DNA from: Byssothecium circinans | Lineage: Eukaryota > Ascomycota > Dothideomycetes > Pleosporales > Massarinaceae | Direction: 5' to 3' | Assembly: GCA_010015675.1 (NCBI GenBank) | Contig: ML976995.1 | Location: 1 to 64,000 of the forward strand | DNA: 64,000 nucleotides | Part shown: piece by piece, positions 33,726-44,726 of the stretch | Layout of the letters: each line of letters opens with the position of its first letter | Numbering within the stretch: position 1 is the stretch's first letter | Notes under the pieces: generated by a model | Seen by the model: the letters and a program-made list of their open reading frames with translations, nothing else | Databases searched by the model: none | Told to the model about the DNA's origin: nothing | Made by a program: the position numbers and the translations under genes

Positions 33726-34865
33726 CTAACCGGTCCAAACCTTGGGTCCGGGTACTGTATAGTTCTAACCTCACGGTTAATTCATACAACTCACTACAAC
33801 GACAAGGATTTACGACAGGAAACTAACCTTTGTAACCAAATCACCACGAACATGACCCGAAATCGCAATCCCAGGATCTATTCCCACAATCAGCAAAGCC
33901 CTTCCGGAACACCAAGCAGAGCAAAAGTAATACTGACCAGACAACGAATACGCCCCCGGAAACTTGACCAAGAACTCTTTACCAGGCACGCTCTCACCCT
34001 CACCCGTAATTTCCAACGCCGCACAGTTCGGATAAAACTGCACAAGATCAAGTTCATGCATGATAATCTCATGCCGCACCAAATATCTCCCTGGCTTCAG
34101 CGTCTTCGGCAACACTATATCCCAGTGATCCGTCCTCCTATTCTCCCAGAGGTCGTCCTGGAACCAGCCGACGCTCTCACCGACGGTGTATCCCTCACGC
34201 AACCCTTCCTCGGTGATCTTGAACCACTCCAGGTCGGTGATGTTAGCTATGGTGGTGCAATCATCGCCGCAGAACGCCAGACTTGGGAACAATCAATTAA
34301 GTGGGGCTGGCGCAGTGAAATTGAATTGATTGATTACCTATTCGGGCTAGAGAATTCCCTGTATAGGTTTAACCCCTACTTAATTGGGTTAGCGGTGGTT
34401 TCTACAGAGCCGATTGAATTGATTGTTCCCAAGTCTGCAGAACGCAAGGTAGGCCACAATGGGCCCAAAGCTGTGGGGCCAGCCGAAGCCTTGCTCGTTC
34501 CATGTGGTGGTGATGGTCGCTCCGGCTGGAACTCTCGCGTGGAATGCGCCTGGGACGGTGATGCCTTTATAGTTGCAGGTCAGGTTGCTGGACGTGGGAT
34601 CCTTGTGCGGTAGTGCTGTCCAAGAACGCTGGATGAGGTCCTTTTGACCCTCGTATGGCGAGGCCCATCTGATAGCTAGAAGTCTCATCAGCGAACTGTC
34701 AATTTCGAAACTTGAGATGGAAGGTCGGGTCGAGAGAATATGAAGGGGTAGCAAGGATTCTCACGCCAGGTAAATTCTCCCATCGATGGTGTACTGTTGA
34801 ACGCCACCGTGAGCGAGCGCATTACCGCTTAATGCGATGAGAGCTGTGGCGATAGTGAATTTCAT
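33726..34865 (-). pseudogene. AA9 lytic polysaccharide monooxygenase, interrupted by a MITE
   Basis: Four exons on the minus strand: 34,765-34,865; 33,938-34,668 (contains the insertion); 33,828-33,877; 33,726-33,764. Introns are 96, 60 and 63 bp. Without the insertion the exons give 250 residues, normal for AA9 (former GH61). The signal peptide 'MKFTIATALIALSGNALA' ends directly before His1 ('HGGVQQY'), the copper-binding histidine brace residue. The second His is in 'GWPHSFGP', the third in 'VRHEIIMHEL', and the axial Tyr in 'QFYPNC'. Such enzymes oxidatively cleave cellulose or related glucans outside the cell. In exon 2 a 160-bp MITE plus an 8-bp target duplication adds 168 bases and brings an in-frame TAA after 'CRNHR'. 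No GT..AG pair inside the insert restores the frame, so the allele should be null. Confidence 0.9.
34278..34437. mobile_element. 160-bp hAT-type MITE inside the AA9 gene
   Basis: Both ends carry the same perfect 21-bp terminal inverted repeat beginning CAGACTTGGGAACAATC. The element is flanked by an exact 8-bp direct repeat, 'CAGAACGC', at 34,270-34,277 and 34,438-34,445. An 8-bp target duplication and CAG-initiated termini are typical of the hAT superfamily. It has no coding capacity. Removing it with one target copy exactly restores the AA9 reading frame, which proves both the boundaries and a recent insertion. I did not see another copy in this window. Confidence 0.92.
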
Positions 34866-36519
34866 CCTGAGCGTAGCCTGAGAGTTTGAATTGGGAAGGG
34901 AATTTATGATGTTAAGAACTAAAGGCTGCGAGAGGAAGTGTTTATTTCACTCGCTTTTTTCTTGACTATAGATCAATAAAGTATACATATGCATGCGTCT
35001 TGTGACCGAATATTTGTCCATTTCCATTTTATATTAATGCCTGAAGATACCTACTTCGAACAGAGAGGCTAAGCTCCTCTGCGGTTCGTCGTCTCCGAAT
35101 GAGGGAACCCGGAGTGCAACCAACTATCGAAAATCTCCGAAACGGTACTTTTAAGCTGGATCAATTAATAATATAACAGATATCTACGCCCAAATATAGA
35201 GCCTAGCCTTATTCTACTACGAAAAAGGCAGGTTGCGATTACTGCACGAAGTATTGATCCCAACATCAGAGGTAATTCATTGAGCTTCGGTTTCAGGTCG
35301 GTGGAAAACACATTGAGAAAAAGTCCAGGCGGACCGCGCGCGTTCTTAGATTTTTAGGTGTACAAAAATCCTCAGACCTGATGCACACCTTTCCCTGCAG
35401 TGAACTCGCATGCAAGATTTCCTCTATAGTAAAAGATATACCACTCTAGATTTGGGGTGAACGAGCAAATGCTCACCAGCGGGACGGAGGAGTCCTGCTG
35501 TAGGTTTTGCTCGGAGGCTTGCTGCCTATAGTACTCAGCCTGCTAGCAACAGTTCGATTGCAAAAGGCGCTGGCAGGGACTCGAATCGAATCAACGAAGC
35601 GAAGTTTTTGCATTTCCTACAACTTTAGTTTCAACCCGCAAAGGAATGAAATAGGGAATCTAAAATGCACCACGCTCTCAACCTACGCTGGAGATAGCCC
35701 GTCTGTAGAGCAGCCACATCATCCATCTCCCATCCATCAGAGCAACTGTTAAGTCTACGCATGAGTCATACACATTACAACCTCTTCACCGTCCATACCT
35801 CAACCCCCCAGGCGCGAACTTCCCTATCTCTTCCAAGACCATACCCACACACGATCCAATAATGAAGACGGCGGAATCATGAAGAACGGAGTTGTAGACC
35901 CGTCACTACGCCTATGCAATGTGGTAAAAATCAACAAAACGCACTCACAAGAAAAGCCGCTTTTGAGTACCTTATCTTCAATGTCCAGAGACCACAAGAC
36001 GCATCTCGAAGTAGCACTTCCACCACCTCCCCTTCCCGTTCACTACACCACCTGATACTCTTCCCTTCCAAAAGACGGCACATCGTCTCCTCACTTCTAC
36101 CATATCACGCGGCTTCGATTCAATCCTCCAGCTCTTCACAACCCACCAAGCCGAGTCAGAAGACGTCATATACCAGGCAACAACCTACGTTCACAGCTTC
36201 ACAAACGCATAGCTACGATCTATCACGCCATCACAGCACGCACGTCCGCAGCCCAGTTTCAATTCCAGTACCCGGGCCCCAAGCCTCAAATCCCAACCAC
36301 GCACAAGCAAGCAAGCAGACACAGTAAACGATAAGTAAGACACGGTAGATATAAAGCTAGCCAGGCCAGAAAACCTGCGCGCCTTATAGACGGGCCACAG
36401 AAGCCATACACCACCCATACACCGCCACGCTTAAGCGTCAACAACCCTCCATCAACTCCCATCGAACAGCCAGCCGACCACACCACACTGGACTACACCA
36501 CACCACACCAGCCTCAGCG
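34866..36519. other. Long intergenic region, divergent promoters
   Basis: About 1.65 kb between the AA9 gene (minus) and the SprT-like gene (plus). Small ORFs at 35,507-35,752 and 35,914-36,327 show no family signal; the latter is Ser/Thr/Pro-biased by base composition. Near 36,480-36,510 there is a repetitive 'CACACCAC'-like leader. Confidence 0.45.
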
Positions 36520-37536
36520 ATGAAAACCCTTCTCAACGCCCTCCGCTCCTCATCCTACACATCAACACCCTCCACCAAGCCCTCGAAGTCAAGCTCAATG
36601 CTCAACGGCCGTCCCACCCAAATCTCCCACTCGCCAACCTATGTCCGCTCCCTCTTCTCCTCCCCAACATCCCCATGCACCTGCCCCGACCACAGCGCGG
36701 ACCACTACTACAGCTACCCGCTGTCCTGCACGATCGAGCACCTCCCAAGCAACCTCCCCATCCAACCGCACCGCCGCCCCATCGTCGTCGATCCAGACGC
36801 AGAAAACCATCCCTATAACGCGTTGTTCCTCGCGCGCTCGGCAGTGAGATACTTCACGCGCGCCGAGGAGGAGATGGACAAGAGCCAGCGCGGAGGGTTG
36901 ACGATGTTCAGGTCCATGGTCCGGGGAAGGGATGGCTTGATGGATAGGCTGAATGTTGAGGATTGCAGGCAGAGCGTGGATACGGGGTATATGCTTGAAC
37001 TATGTCGGTGTTTGTGTGAAGTTTTCTTCTTCGGGGAGGATGTTGTGGGGGACTTTAAGTGGGAGGCTGAGAAGACGCCTAGGGGAAAGGGGAAGGGTGG
37101 GGAAGAGGAAGGGTATACGCCCAAGATACCGTTTGTGATGCGCATCGATCCTCGCGCCTACGATGAAAAGGTCTCGATCTCACGCGCGTGTCAGCGCCTG
37201 GGCGCTATTGTGCATGACCTTATACGCGCGTTTCTGGTCATGCATGGGTGCAGCCAGTGCAAGTGGGCGTGGAAGGAAAATGTGAATGCGAAGGGCAGGG
37301 GGCGGGCGTGGCACATGATTGCAAAGGCGATCGAAGAGGTTGGACCGGGGCTTTTGGGAGTCAGGGAGATTGGCCTGCGGCGGTTGGCGTGTCTGGTCGC
37401 TGACGTAGAAGACGGGGTCGAGAAGCCGAGTCGGCACGATTTACAGGTATATGGTTTTGCGGGGATGCCGGACGCGGCGGAGGTGGGTGATTCGGTAGAG
37501 GACGACGAATGGGTCATGGTAGAGAGACCTGAGTAG
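36520..37536 (+). CDS. SprT-like protein with degenerate zinc site
   Basis: A single exon encodes 338 residues. The first 90 residues are Ser/Pro-rich. The core contains 'RLGAIVHDLIRAFLVMHGCSQC', then 'AKGRGRAWHMIAKAIEE', which matches the layout of fungal SprT-like proteins (a helix with HExxH, then a GHGRAW motif). Here HExxH reads HDLIR and the third His position reads Arg ('GRGRAW'), so only the first zinc ligand remains. A Cys pair follows the helix ('CSQC'). If the relationship is right, this is a catalytically dead relative of SprT/Spartan proteases, which digest DNA-protein crosslinks. The C-terminus is acidic ('VEDDEWVMVERPE'). No ORF damage was seen. Confidence 0.75.
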   Translation: MKTLLNALRSSSYTSTPSTKPSKSSSMLNGRPTQISHSPTYVRSLFSSPTSPCTCPDHSADHYYSYPLSCTIEHLPSNLPIQPHRRPIVVDPDAENHPYNALFLARSAVRYFTRAEEEMDKSQRGGLTMFRSMVRGRDGLMDRLNVEDCRQSVDTGYMLELCRCLCEVFFFGEDVVGDFKWEAEKTPRGKGKGGEEEGYTPKIPFVMRIDPRAYDEKVSISRACQRLGAIVHDLIRAFLVMHGCSQCKWAWKENVNAKGRGRAWHMIAKAIEEVGPGLLGVREIGLRRLACLVADVEDGVEKPSRHDLQVYGFAGMPDAAEVGDSVEDDEWVMVERPE

Positions 37537-37600
37537 ACCGGGGACGGAGTATGGCCAACCCGATGAGCCGTCCAGAACTGTTGTCCCAATTCATTATTGT

Positions 37601-38469
37601 TCAAGGTCTCCTACTCTCACTCTCCATCTCAGTTTCCTCCCATATTCTCCTTATAGTCGGCATCTTCTCCTCTACGAACCGACTCATGTGCCTCAGTGCG
37701 ACGTTTGGCACCCGATGACCATGCGGCGGCCTCTTGCTGACATCGCTGAGCCCCCAATGCGGCACCTTCTTCTCTAGGTCCTGCTGTGCAATGCTCTTCA
37801 TGGGCGTGAAGCGGGCCCAGTACGGCTGCTTCTCAATATAATCTTGGTGCACGGTACGTGAGCGGTCCACGGTGATTTGGAACCATGTGGAGACGGTTTT
37901 CGGGGCGTCGGCGGGCGGCTCAAATGGGAGGGGTGCGGGCTTGGGTTCTGAGGGAGGAGCATTTTCGGCGACACTGCTGTTGACGAGTCTGCTGGGGCGG
38001 AGGATATCGTCGATATCATCGGCTTTGGCGGGTGTATCCCTACCATTCACGTCCGCATCCGCATCCTCATTCGCGCCATCCTCCATCATGTCACCCTCCT
38101 GTGCCTCCTCTGCTCTATCCACATATTTCTCCAGCGCGAACCGTATCGGCGACGCATTCAGGGCCTGCTGCGCCGAATCCGCATGGCTGTAGATGGCCAG
38201 CGCAATGTTGCCCATTGGGTTGTGGTACTCGAACTGAGCGATGTATTGCATTAGTTTCACCATTCTGCTCCAGCCATATCATGTTGACGAGATACATGTC
38301 GGTGTTGGGGGCAACTGACCCTCAGGCTTTTGTACACGTCCATGGGCCCAAAGCGCTGCAGCACGCGCAAGATCTCGCGGCTCTCCGAGACGCTTGACGG
38401 GCGCGGCATGATGCGCAGATGGACGGATCGCTGGGCAAGGAGCGTCGTGGAAGCCCGGCGGAGGGACAT
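37601..38469 (-). CDS. Mitochondrial protein of unknown function with RRM-like N-terminal fold
   Basis: Two exons (38,320-38,469; 37,601-38,233) joined over an 86-bp intron (GTCAGT..GCTCAG, branch ACTAAT) give 260 residues. The first 25 residues are basic and Ser/Thr-rich without acids ('MSLRRASTTLLAQRSVHLR'), a typical mitochondrial presequence. Next comes 'SREILRVLQRFGPMDVYKSL' followed by 'NIALAIYSHADSAQQALNAS', a beta-alpha-beta pattern reminiscent of an RNA-recognition motif. An acidic disordered linker and a C-terminal 'WFQITVDRSRTVHQDYIEKQPYW' segment follow. Conserved-looking but unnamed. The acceptor at 38,234 was chosen because it keeps the frame and avoids an extra stretch beginning at the ATG at 38,263. 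Confidence 0.8.
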
Positions 38470-38972
38470 TGTGGTGGCGCGGGACGTCGATGGTTGCGGC
38501 AGAGGAAATCGAGATGGATCAATATTGAATAATTGATGCGAGAGAAGGCCGACGCGATCCGAGGCCCTGGGCCGGGTTGGGTCACGTGGGTGGCGTTCAT
38601 CGATGGATGAGGTCCACAGGTCTGGTACAAGCACGTGTAACTCCAGTGCTTGCGACAAAGAGACAGTAAGTAACACAGTAAACTCAACGACGGTGTTAAA
38701 ATTCGCTTCGATTCGTCGTGTTGCTGACTATCTAACTGCACATTTGGCAGCGAGTGCTGTTGTTCAACCACCGAGGGAGCTCTGAGTTCTTCTAACCATC
38801 TGCCATCCATCCCAACCGAGTTACGCCGGCATCCTAAGTCCCAAATCCCATCAATCCGACGTAAAGAAAGCCCCTGGGTATCATTTTTTCCGCATTGGTT
38901 GAAGCAGCGGTACATAAGTCGCCTATCCATCCAAACGCCTTGCAATGCTATTACATGTCGAGAGAAGTATTA
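38470..38972. other. Intergenic region, promoter of the mitochondrial protein gene
   Basis: No separate gene. Long minus ORFs here extend the exon of the mitochondrial gene upstream or are chance. Confidence 0.45.
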
Positions 38973-39557
38973 TTATTTGGAAGAGGATTTCGAAGCTCGT
39001 CGCCTCCTCATCCGCGGACGCTTCGATACACGTGCGCCCGTGTCGTGTTCGTTGGATCGGTAGAGGGGAATGACGGTGTGCAGCTGCTTCTTAATCGTGG
39101 GCGTGTAGTGCATGTCAATGCCCTCGTCGTCGGAAGCCGACTTCCGCTCGCAGACGTTGCACTGGTCGCCGGCCTCAATCATTTCCACCAGTTTTGTAAT
39201 GTCCTTGACGTGTGACATTTCGCACTGCATCCTAACATTGGCCTGTCTTTGCATCCGCAACGTAGCCGAGTGGAGGCGCGATGTCGAGTTTGTCGGGGAC
39301 CGTTCGTCGCCCAGCGGCGTGAGTGGTTCGTGGTGTGATGTTGACTGGAACGACGTGTCGACGGTGATGCGGAGGCTCTGCTGGTCTAGAGCGTCTACCA
39401 GATCGCCCATGTCGGGTGGCGGCGTGGGCAGCCGTGCTGGAGCAGTGAATGGCCTGACTGACGCAGGCGATTCAACGTCGTCGCCTTTGTGCCTGTCGTC
39501 GCAAATGGGGTGCCGCGACGCCGCCTCGAAGGAATAATCACCGAACATTGCGGCCAT
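38973..39557 (-). CDS. Hypothetical basic-tailed protein (194 aa)
   Basis: A single-exon ORF. The N-terminus has 'RLPTPPPDMGDLVDALDQQSL', then a central helix 'RLHSATLRMQRQANVRMQ', 'HVKDITKLVEMIEAGDQCNVCER' with a C-x-x-C pair, and 'DDEGIDMHY'. The C-terminus is strongly basic ('KRPRMRRRRASKSSSK'), compatible with a nuclear localisation signal. Composition and codon use look coding. No family was recognised; the product is probably nuclear. Confidence 0.68.
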   Translation of the reverse strand: MAAMFGDYSFEAASRHPICDDRHKGDDVESPASVRPFTAPARLPTPPPDMGDLVDALDQQSLRITVDTSFQSTSHHEPLTPLGDERSPTNSTSRLHSATLRMQRQANVRMQCEMSHVKDITKLVEMIEAGDQCNVCERKSASDDEGIDMHYTPTIKKQLHTVIPLYRSNEHDTGARVSKRPRMRRRRASKSSSK

Positions 39558-41091
39558 TGTCGAGAGGAAGGAGATTCATGAGACGTGGGGGAGTACCATG
39601 GGGATCGAAACGAGGTGTGGGTGCGGCACGCGGGCGACGCTACTTGTATCTATGTATGAGCTCGTCCAGAGCCAAGGCCAAGGCGATGGCGATGGTGGCC
39701 TTCCATGGTCGTGGGTTGATCCTGATCCCAAGGTGACATGCAGTGGGTGGCGACGACTCCTGGCCAGTCACTTCGTGCTTCGGTCCCAGTGGCGGCGTGG
39801 CGGCGTGGTGGCTGAGCCTTGCGCTCCTTGCTCTGCGACACCAAGCGTCGGGATGCTGCAGCCGAGGGCATCTCGGCACGAGAGCGGCAGATTGACGCCA
39901 AGCCGCTAGAAGGCTGCTAGAAGCTGAAGTGAATAATGTCGAGGCATCGGGGCATCGGTCTTCCGTCATCGTGCGTCTACCTCCTCACCCTCAACGCTGC
40001 CACCGCCGTCTGAGCTGTGCAGGTTGAGGTATTATTGCTGGCCATCGTCTCTCCCGAGGCCTCCCGCTGCCACGGTGCAAGCATGTGTTGACAACACCAT
40101 TATTGATGAAGTACTCGTGGTAATTATTCGTTTCATATAATCGACAAGGCTACCTGCACAGTATCTCGGCACTGCCGCACATCAGCCGCGATGCATTACT
40201 ATTCCCGCCTGCAGCCGCCTGAAAGTCTCAAACTACAGGGCTGGCCCGGAATAATGGTGGGAATAGCATCGCCTTGCCATCTCCTTTTCCTACCATACAG
40301 CAGGCGGTACCTTGGCCTGACACTGTTGAACACGAGGTTAAGAGACTCAGCAGATATTCCAAACCTTCAACACCTCCTGCCAACCCGGCATTGTTACCCG
40401 TTGCCCAGATACTAGCTGGCCAGACCTGGACTAGAAGCCAAAGTTTGTTTTCTACAAAGTTACCGCATGAACGCTACTGACGACGGGTGCGCAAAAGAAC
40501 CCCATTGGATATCTCCTTTTCTCCCGCTCCTTTTCTCAAATACCCCTTGACTTACCCCTAGACTACGCCTAGTCTGTCCCAGATTGGTGGGAGCACTATC
40601 AACCAGTTACAACCGCAATCCGTGGTCTACTACTGAACAGAAATTGGGTTGAGTATTCTTCATCGCTTCGAGGGTTGTACCAACCATCTCTCCTGCTTAG
40701 TCATCACCCATCTGTAGCATTCCGAGCAACATCAAGGACCACAACTGCACCTTGAGACATCACTTTGTCTTCTCAAAGTAACAAAAATGCAGTATTCTCC
40801 GGGTCGATTTTTTTCCATTCCGTCGCATAATCCCGTCTCCAGCCTTTGTTTGGCAGCAAACATGCCCCTTCCGTCTACGTCGCCGCATGCGGCATCTCAA
40901 AACAAAGACATGCGTCCATAGCGAGCAACACACAAAATCTCTCAATGCATCTTTATTGCTTCAGTTTCTTTACGAACTCCCTACCTGTCCTTCTTCTCTA
41001 GGAAGCTTGACTTTGAGAGCATCCACAAGCATCTTTTGCTCGCATCACCATCTTCTTTTGAAACACCCAAGTCAGGATTCCGAACTCCAAC
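39558..41091. other. Intergenic region between divergent genes, no gene seen
   Basis: About 1.5 kb. Overlapping ORFs of 60-110 codons at 39,550-39,970 are GC-driven and lack family features. A CT-rich leader stretch precedes the next gene (40,900-41,090). Confidence 0.45.
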
Positions 41092-43770
41092 ATGCTTGAT
41101 TGGATTATTCGAACTATCGGGGGCGGTACAAGGACGCCGGGTGATACAAGGAGCGACCAATCATTCAACAAAGCACGACAACCCTCAACGCCCATTAACA
41201 AACGCAAGGTACGAAGCGAAGGTGATCCGAACGCCGGCGGCTTCAGCTACGACCCCGAAGCCGAAGTGCGAGAACAAAAGCGTCGAAAACGCAGATCAGG
41301 TCATGTTGGAAAAGTTATTCGAACAGCTCGCAAGGGTCAACGTGTGTCAACCCGGAGCAGTACATCACCAGAACTACCTTATCAAGATCCCAAGGTCGAT
41401 CCAATCGTTGCTCATACCAAACGCGAGATTGTTACCAATACAGTCAAAAGCCTTTATGACGACCTGGTCCCTGCATTGCAAAGAAGTTCTGGCATTCTTT
41501 GTCTTGCCCATGACCCCGACATTTACCCCAGCCTCGAACATCCGCACTTGGTAGATGCGCGTCAACATTTGGAAGATGCGGTCTTGGAATATGGGCATGC
41601 TTATGAGATTGGCGGGTTCCAGTTAGCAGGGAAGGATCCTTCGTCTGTCGCCGAATTTGCGGCATCCTCTCCCGTTGCGCTATCCGAAGGAGGACAACTT
41701 TTAAACCCCACTCCTCCTCAATATGGCACCACTCCTGCGTCTACTCCGCCGACGAGCCTCCTTGGTTCTACTCCAACAAAGGCCCCGGGTAAGACTACTC
41801 CATTGAAGGTCGGACCTGGGGCTATGCCACTGAAAAGCCAAATTGGACCCAACAAGACTGCCCTAGCAGATTTGGTAGGTTTGTTACCGAGCAATCTTTC
41901 CCAGCCTCGTTCAAATATTGAACCCATGGCCGGCGAAGAGTCCGCACCCATGACACCCGATATGCAAGCCTGGTCTGTTCAACCTGTCCAGCACGCTCAC
42001 GCCTATCTCAGAGGCAACAATAATAACCGCACCAACGCCGCTAAGTCAATCCGCAAAGCTCTACCTGAACCAACACACTCATATTTTGATGCCGAGGTCC
42101 ACGATGCCTACTGGCAAATCCAAGCTAAGATGTCTGCCTTCACAAGGCGGTGGTTCGGCTTTCAGATGGATGAAAGTGAACGGGCTGATGACGCCCTCAC
42201 AGCAGCATTTAGTACCATGCTACCTGAGACTGTAAAGACTATCAGAGCCATTGGGAGCGGTGGTCCAGGGGGTGAGGCAGGCTGGAGAGCACTGTTTTTG
42301 AACTCGCAGCCAAGACGGGCACTTATTGCAGGTATAATTGGTAATGTATTGGTTGAGCAGGTCTTTCAGCATGCTTGCTTTGGTGCCGATGGGAACCTGT
42401 TGCAGGAGCTGAGTGATAAACAAATGGAGTTGGCGGAAGAAGACGGTAAGCCCTCCCCACACATAACTTCCTTGGACGATATATATCCGAACAGGCCCGT
42501 GAACCAATATACTGATAACGAAATGCTAGGATTCGTCCGTAACAGAGCATATGCCACGATCATCGACAAATACCTCAACCCTGGCCACAATGCACCACCC
42601 AAATCCAAGCCCATCCCGGGCAAGATGCGACTGCCCCCCAACTTCCACGAGCATCTCGAACTCGTCGAAGAAGCCATCTTCTTACACCTGGCGCCCCTAC
42701 TCATCCTCGCACAAACCAGCATCGCGGAACCCACACTCAACTACAAAAAGATCAAAAACGTCTTTGAAACCGCGCTCGATGACGCCGACATAGTCGACTT
42801 CATGCGAGAGGTCCGCGCCATCGTGGGTCACGCCGCCCTCCTCTCCCTACAAATGCGCCTCGATCCACACACGGTATATTACTTCGTGCCGAACTACAAA
42901 GAAGTCAACTTCATAGGCGAGGAAATGCAAGCGTTCAACCAAAAACAGATACTCGCCACGCATCCGCGCTCTCCCGAAATGGTTTGGCCAGAAGACATGA
43001 GCACAGCCGAGAAACGCCTCAAGCAAACTCACCTAGCTGTTATCCAAATCTGCATCATGAACGGAATCACCGCGTACCGGCCCGGCGGCTGGGAAACCCC
43101 TCAGAGCACAATGTGGGATCCCAAGTACGAATACGATGTCGCACATCCACCGAGCAAGCGGCCTCTACAACGAGGTCAGTACCCGGCGCCCACGGGCAAG
43201 GACATGGGGACTAGGGGACGTATACTGTGCCATGCCTGGGTGTACTGCCGCTGGGGTAAGGAACGCAGGTTCAGAGAGGGCAGGCCAGCAGATGATCCGA
43301 AAGACCATGGTGAAGATTGGAGCGGCGGCTTCATCGACTTCGATTCGTGCGGCGGGGTTACCAAGTTGGCCAAGACAACGAGACAGAAGAACTTCCAGCT
43401 CGAGGACTCTATCTTGAACAGCGTCCGGGCTACGGGAGGAGCGCTTTCTGGAACGGGGACTGGACGTCCACGACCTGACGCTGCGGTCGTGGGACCATCC
43501 AATACCGGAACAGGCCAGCCACGAGCTTCTGGAAAATCCGTAGGGCAGCAAACTAGGAGTCCCGCCCTGGGACCATCGGGAACGACGACAAGAAAATCAC
43601 CCCATTATACAGGCCCTCCAAATAATCCCTATGTGACGGGAAGCCCAGAAGATGCGTCAACTTCTTCTGAGCGCAGACGCGCCGAAGCTGGTGTTAGATC
43701 GTTAGGACCGGCGTTTGGGGATGAGCCGCCGAGATTCAACGGCGATAAGGGGAAAAAGGCAGTTCGTTGA
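41092..43770 (+). CDS. Large hypothetical protein (892 aa)
   Basis: A single long exon. The N-terminal 300 residues are disordered, with a short basic block ('EQKRRKRRSGHVGK') and Thr/Pro-rich repeats ('TTPASTPPTSLLGSTPTKAP'). Residues about 300-700 form a helical core ('SYFDAEVHDAYWQIQAKMSA', 'RRALIAGIIGNVLVEQVF', 'DIVDFMREVRAIVGHAALL', 'YYFVPNYKEVNFIGEEMQAF'). The C-terminal 170 residues are disordered, with repeated 'GTGTGRPRPDAAVVGPSNTG'-like words. There is no signal peptide and no membrane span. I do not recognise the family; the core looks like a fungal-specific domain seen in proteins without assigned role. ORF length and composition leave little doubt that it is a gene. Confidence 0.88.
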   Translation: MLDWIIRTIGGGTRTPGDTRSDQSFNKARQPSTPINKRKVRSEGDPNAGGFSYDPEAEVREQKRRKRRSGHVGKVIRTARKGQRVSTRSSTSPELPYQDPKVDPIVAHTKREIVTNTVKSLYDDLVPALQRSSGILCLAHDPDIYPSLEHPHLVDARQHLEDAVLEYGHAYEIGGFQLAGKDPSSVAEFAASSPVALSEGGQLLNPTPPQYGTTPASTPPTSLLGSTPTKAPGKTTPLKVGPGAMPLKSQIGPNKTALADLVGLLPSNLSQPRSNIEPMAGEESAPMTPDMQAWSVQPVQHAHAYLRGNNNNRTNAAKSIRKALPEPTHSYFDAEVHDAYWQIQAKMSAFTRRWFGFQMDESERADDALTAAFSTMLPETVKTIRAIGSGGPGGEAGWRALFLNSQPRRALIAGIIGNVLVEQVFQHACFGADGNLLQELSDKQMELAEEDGKPSPHITSLDDIYPNRPVNQYTDNEMLGFVRNRAYATIIDKYLNPGHNAPPKSKPIPGKMRLPPNFHEHLELVEEAIFLHLAPLLILAQTSIAEPTLNYKKIKNVFETALDDADIVDFMREVRAIVGHAALLSLQMRLDPHTVYYFVPNYKEVNFIGEEMQAFNQKQILATHPRSPEMVWPEDMSTAEKRLKQTHLAVIQICIMNGITAYRPGGWETPQSTMWDPKYEYDVAHPPSKRPLQRGQYPAPTGKDMGTRGRILCHAWVYCRWGKERRFREGRPADDPKDHGEDWSGGFIDFDSCGGVTKLAKTTRQKNFQLEDSILNSVRATGGALSGTGTGRPRPDAAVVGPSNTGTGQPRASGKSVGQQTRSPALGPSGTTTRKSPHYTGPPNNPYVTGSPEDASTSSERRRAEAGVRSLGPAFGDEPPRFNGDKGKKAVR

Positions 43771-44726
43771 GTACGGCTAGGTTGGGCCGGGATTGGGTAT
43801 GATGGAGCTGAGGGAATGAATCGGTAGGAGAAGATGGACGGGGACGCAGCCGGCCGCTGCCTCTGGTACTCAAAAAACCTCCCTTGGGATCTAGTGCGTG
43901 CACAGCAGGTGTGGTAACCTGACAACCTAACAATCTGCGTCCGGGGAAGCTTACAATCTAACTGTTTTGGTTTGGGCTGCTTGTTGACTGGCGTGCTTTC
44001 TTCTATGGGAAGAGTGCGGTTTTTCGGTTTTTCGAGATGGGTAGTATGTATGGGAGTAGTTTCCGGTCGCATGAATAATTGAAATTGCTAAATTTTCCTT
44101 TCCCTTGTTCTTCCCGCTTCTCCCTTGTTCACGTCACGGTGGTTCGTTCTATAGTAATAGAATTTCTTCTATTTGGGAAGGCTTGAACTCTTCTTCTGGA
44201 TCTCAGTCGAGATCCGTGGCTTTGTAGTTGGCGGCGATGAGTCCAAAGTGACTCCGATTAATTCCATTACTTCGCGCCGAGATTTCCTCATTCATCGTCT
44301 GAGGCTATTTTAAATGTATCAGTTGGGCCAAATAGTCAGAGTATAGTCGCAATGAGTAGAACACGTTTGGGAAAGCCTATCGGTCCCCCATCCCCCTCTA
44401 TGTGAGAATACAACGAAAATGATACATTCTGATTCTGAGAGAAACAGCGCAGTGATTTCGATGGCCGGTGAGGCGGTGTATATATAGCCATGTTGACCTG
44501 TAGGGCACTATTTCGGGGTTTCGGTAATAAAGAATTAGCAGCATGTTCATAGTGATATCATGTTAGCTTCTAAAACATTTCGACATGTAAAATATCTCTA
44601 CAGCCTTCGAGAAGAGTGAAAGGATTACACTACTAATTCGAAAACAAAGACGATTTCAAGACTAATGACTAGCTACTGTGCGCTCCCTACTGATACATTC
44701 TATCCCTATTCCCAGCACTACTGCAT
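43771..44726. other. Intergenic region (convergent 3' ends), no gene seen
   Basis: Minus ORFs at 43,629-44,072 and 43,736-43,933 overlap the end of the 892-aa gene and are chance. The rest is AT-rich 3' flanking DNA. Confidence 0.5.

Noticed and set aside
34278..34437. The insert as an introner-like element (new intron)
   Set aside because: In transcript sense the available GT donors and AG acceptors either shift the frame or leave the in-frame TAA or TGA, so splicing cannot restore the AA9 frame.
33852..34613. Plus-strand ORF of 253 codons
   Set aside because: It is the antisense of AA9 exons 2-3 and the MITE; the minus strand carries the real protein motifs.
38257..38945. Minus-strand ORFs of 139 and 207 codons upstream of the mitochondrial gene
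   Set aside because: The first contains the real exon 1 with a non-coding extension; the second is in another frame and has no family features.
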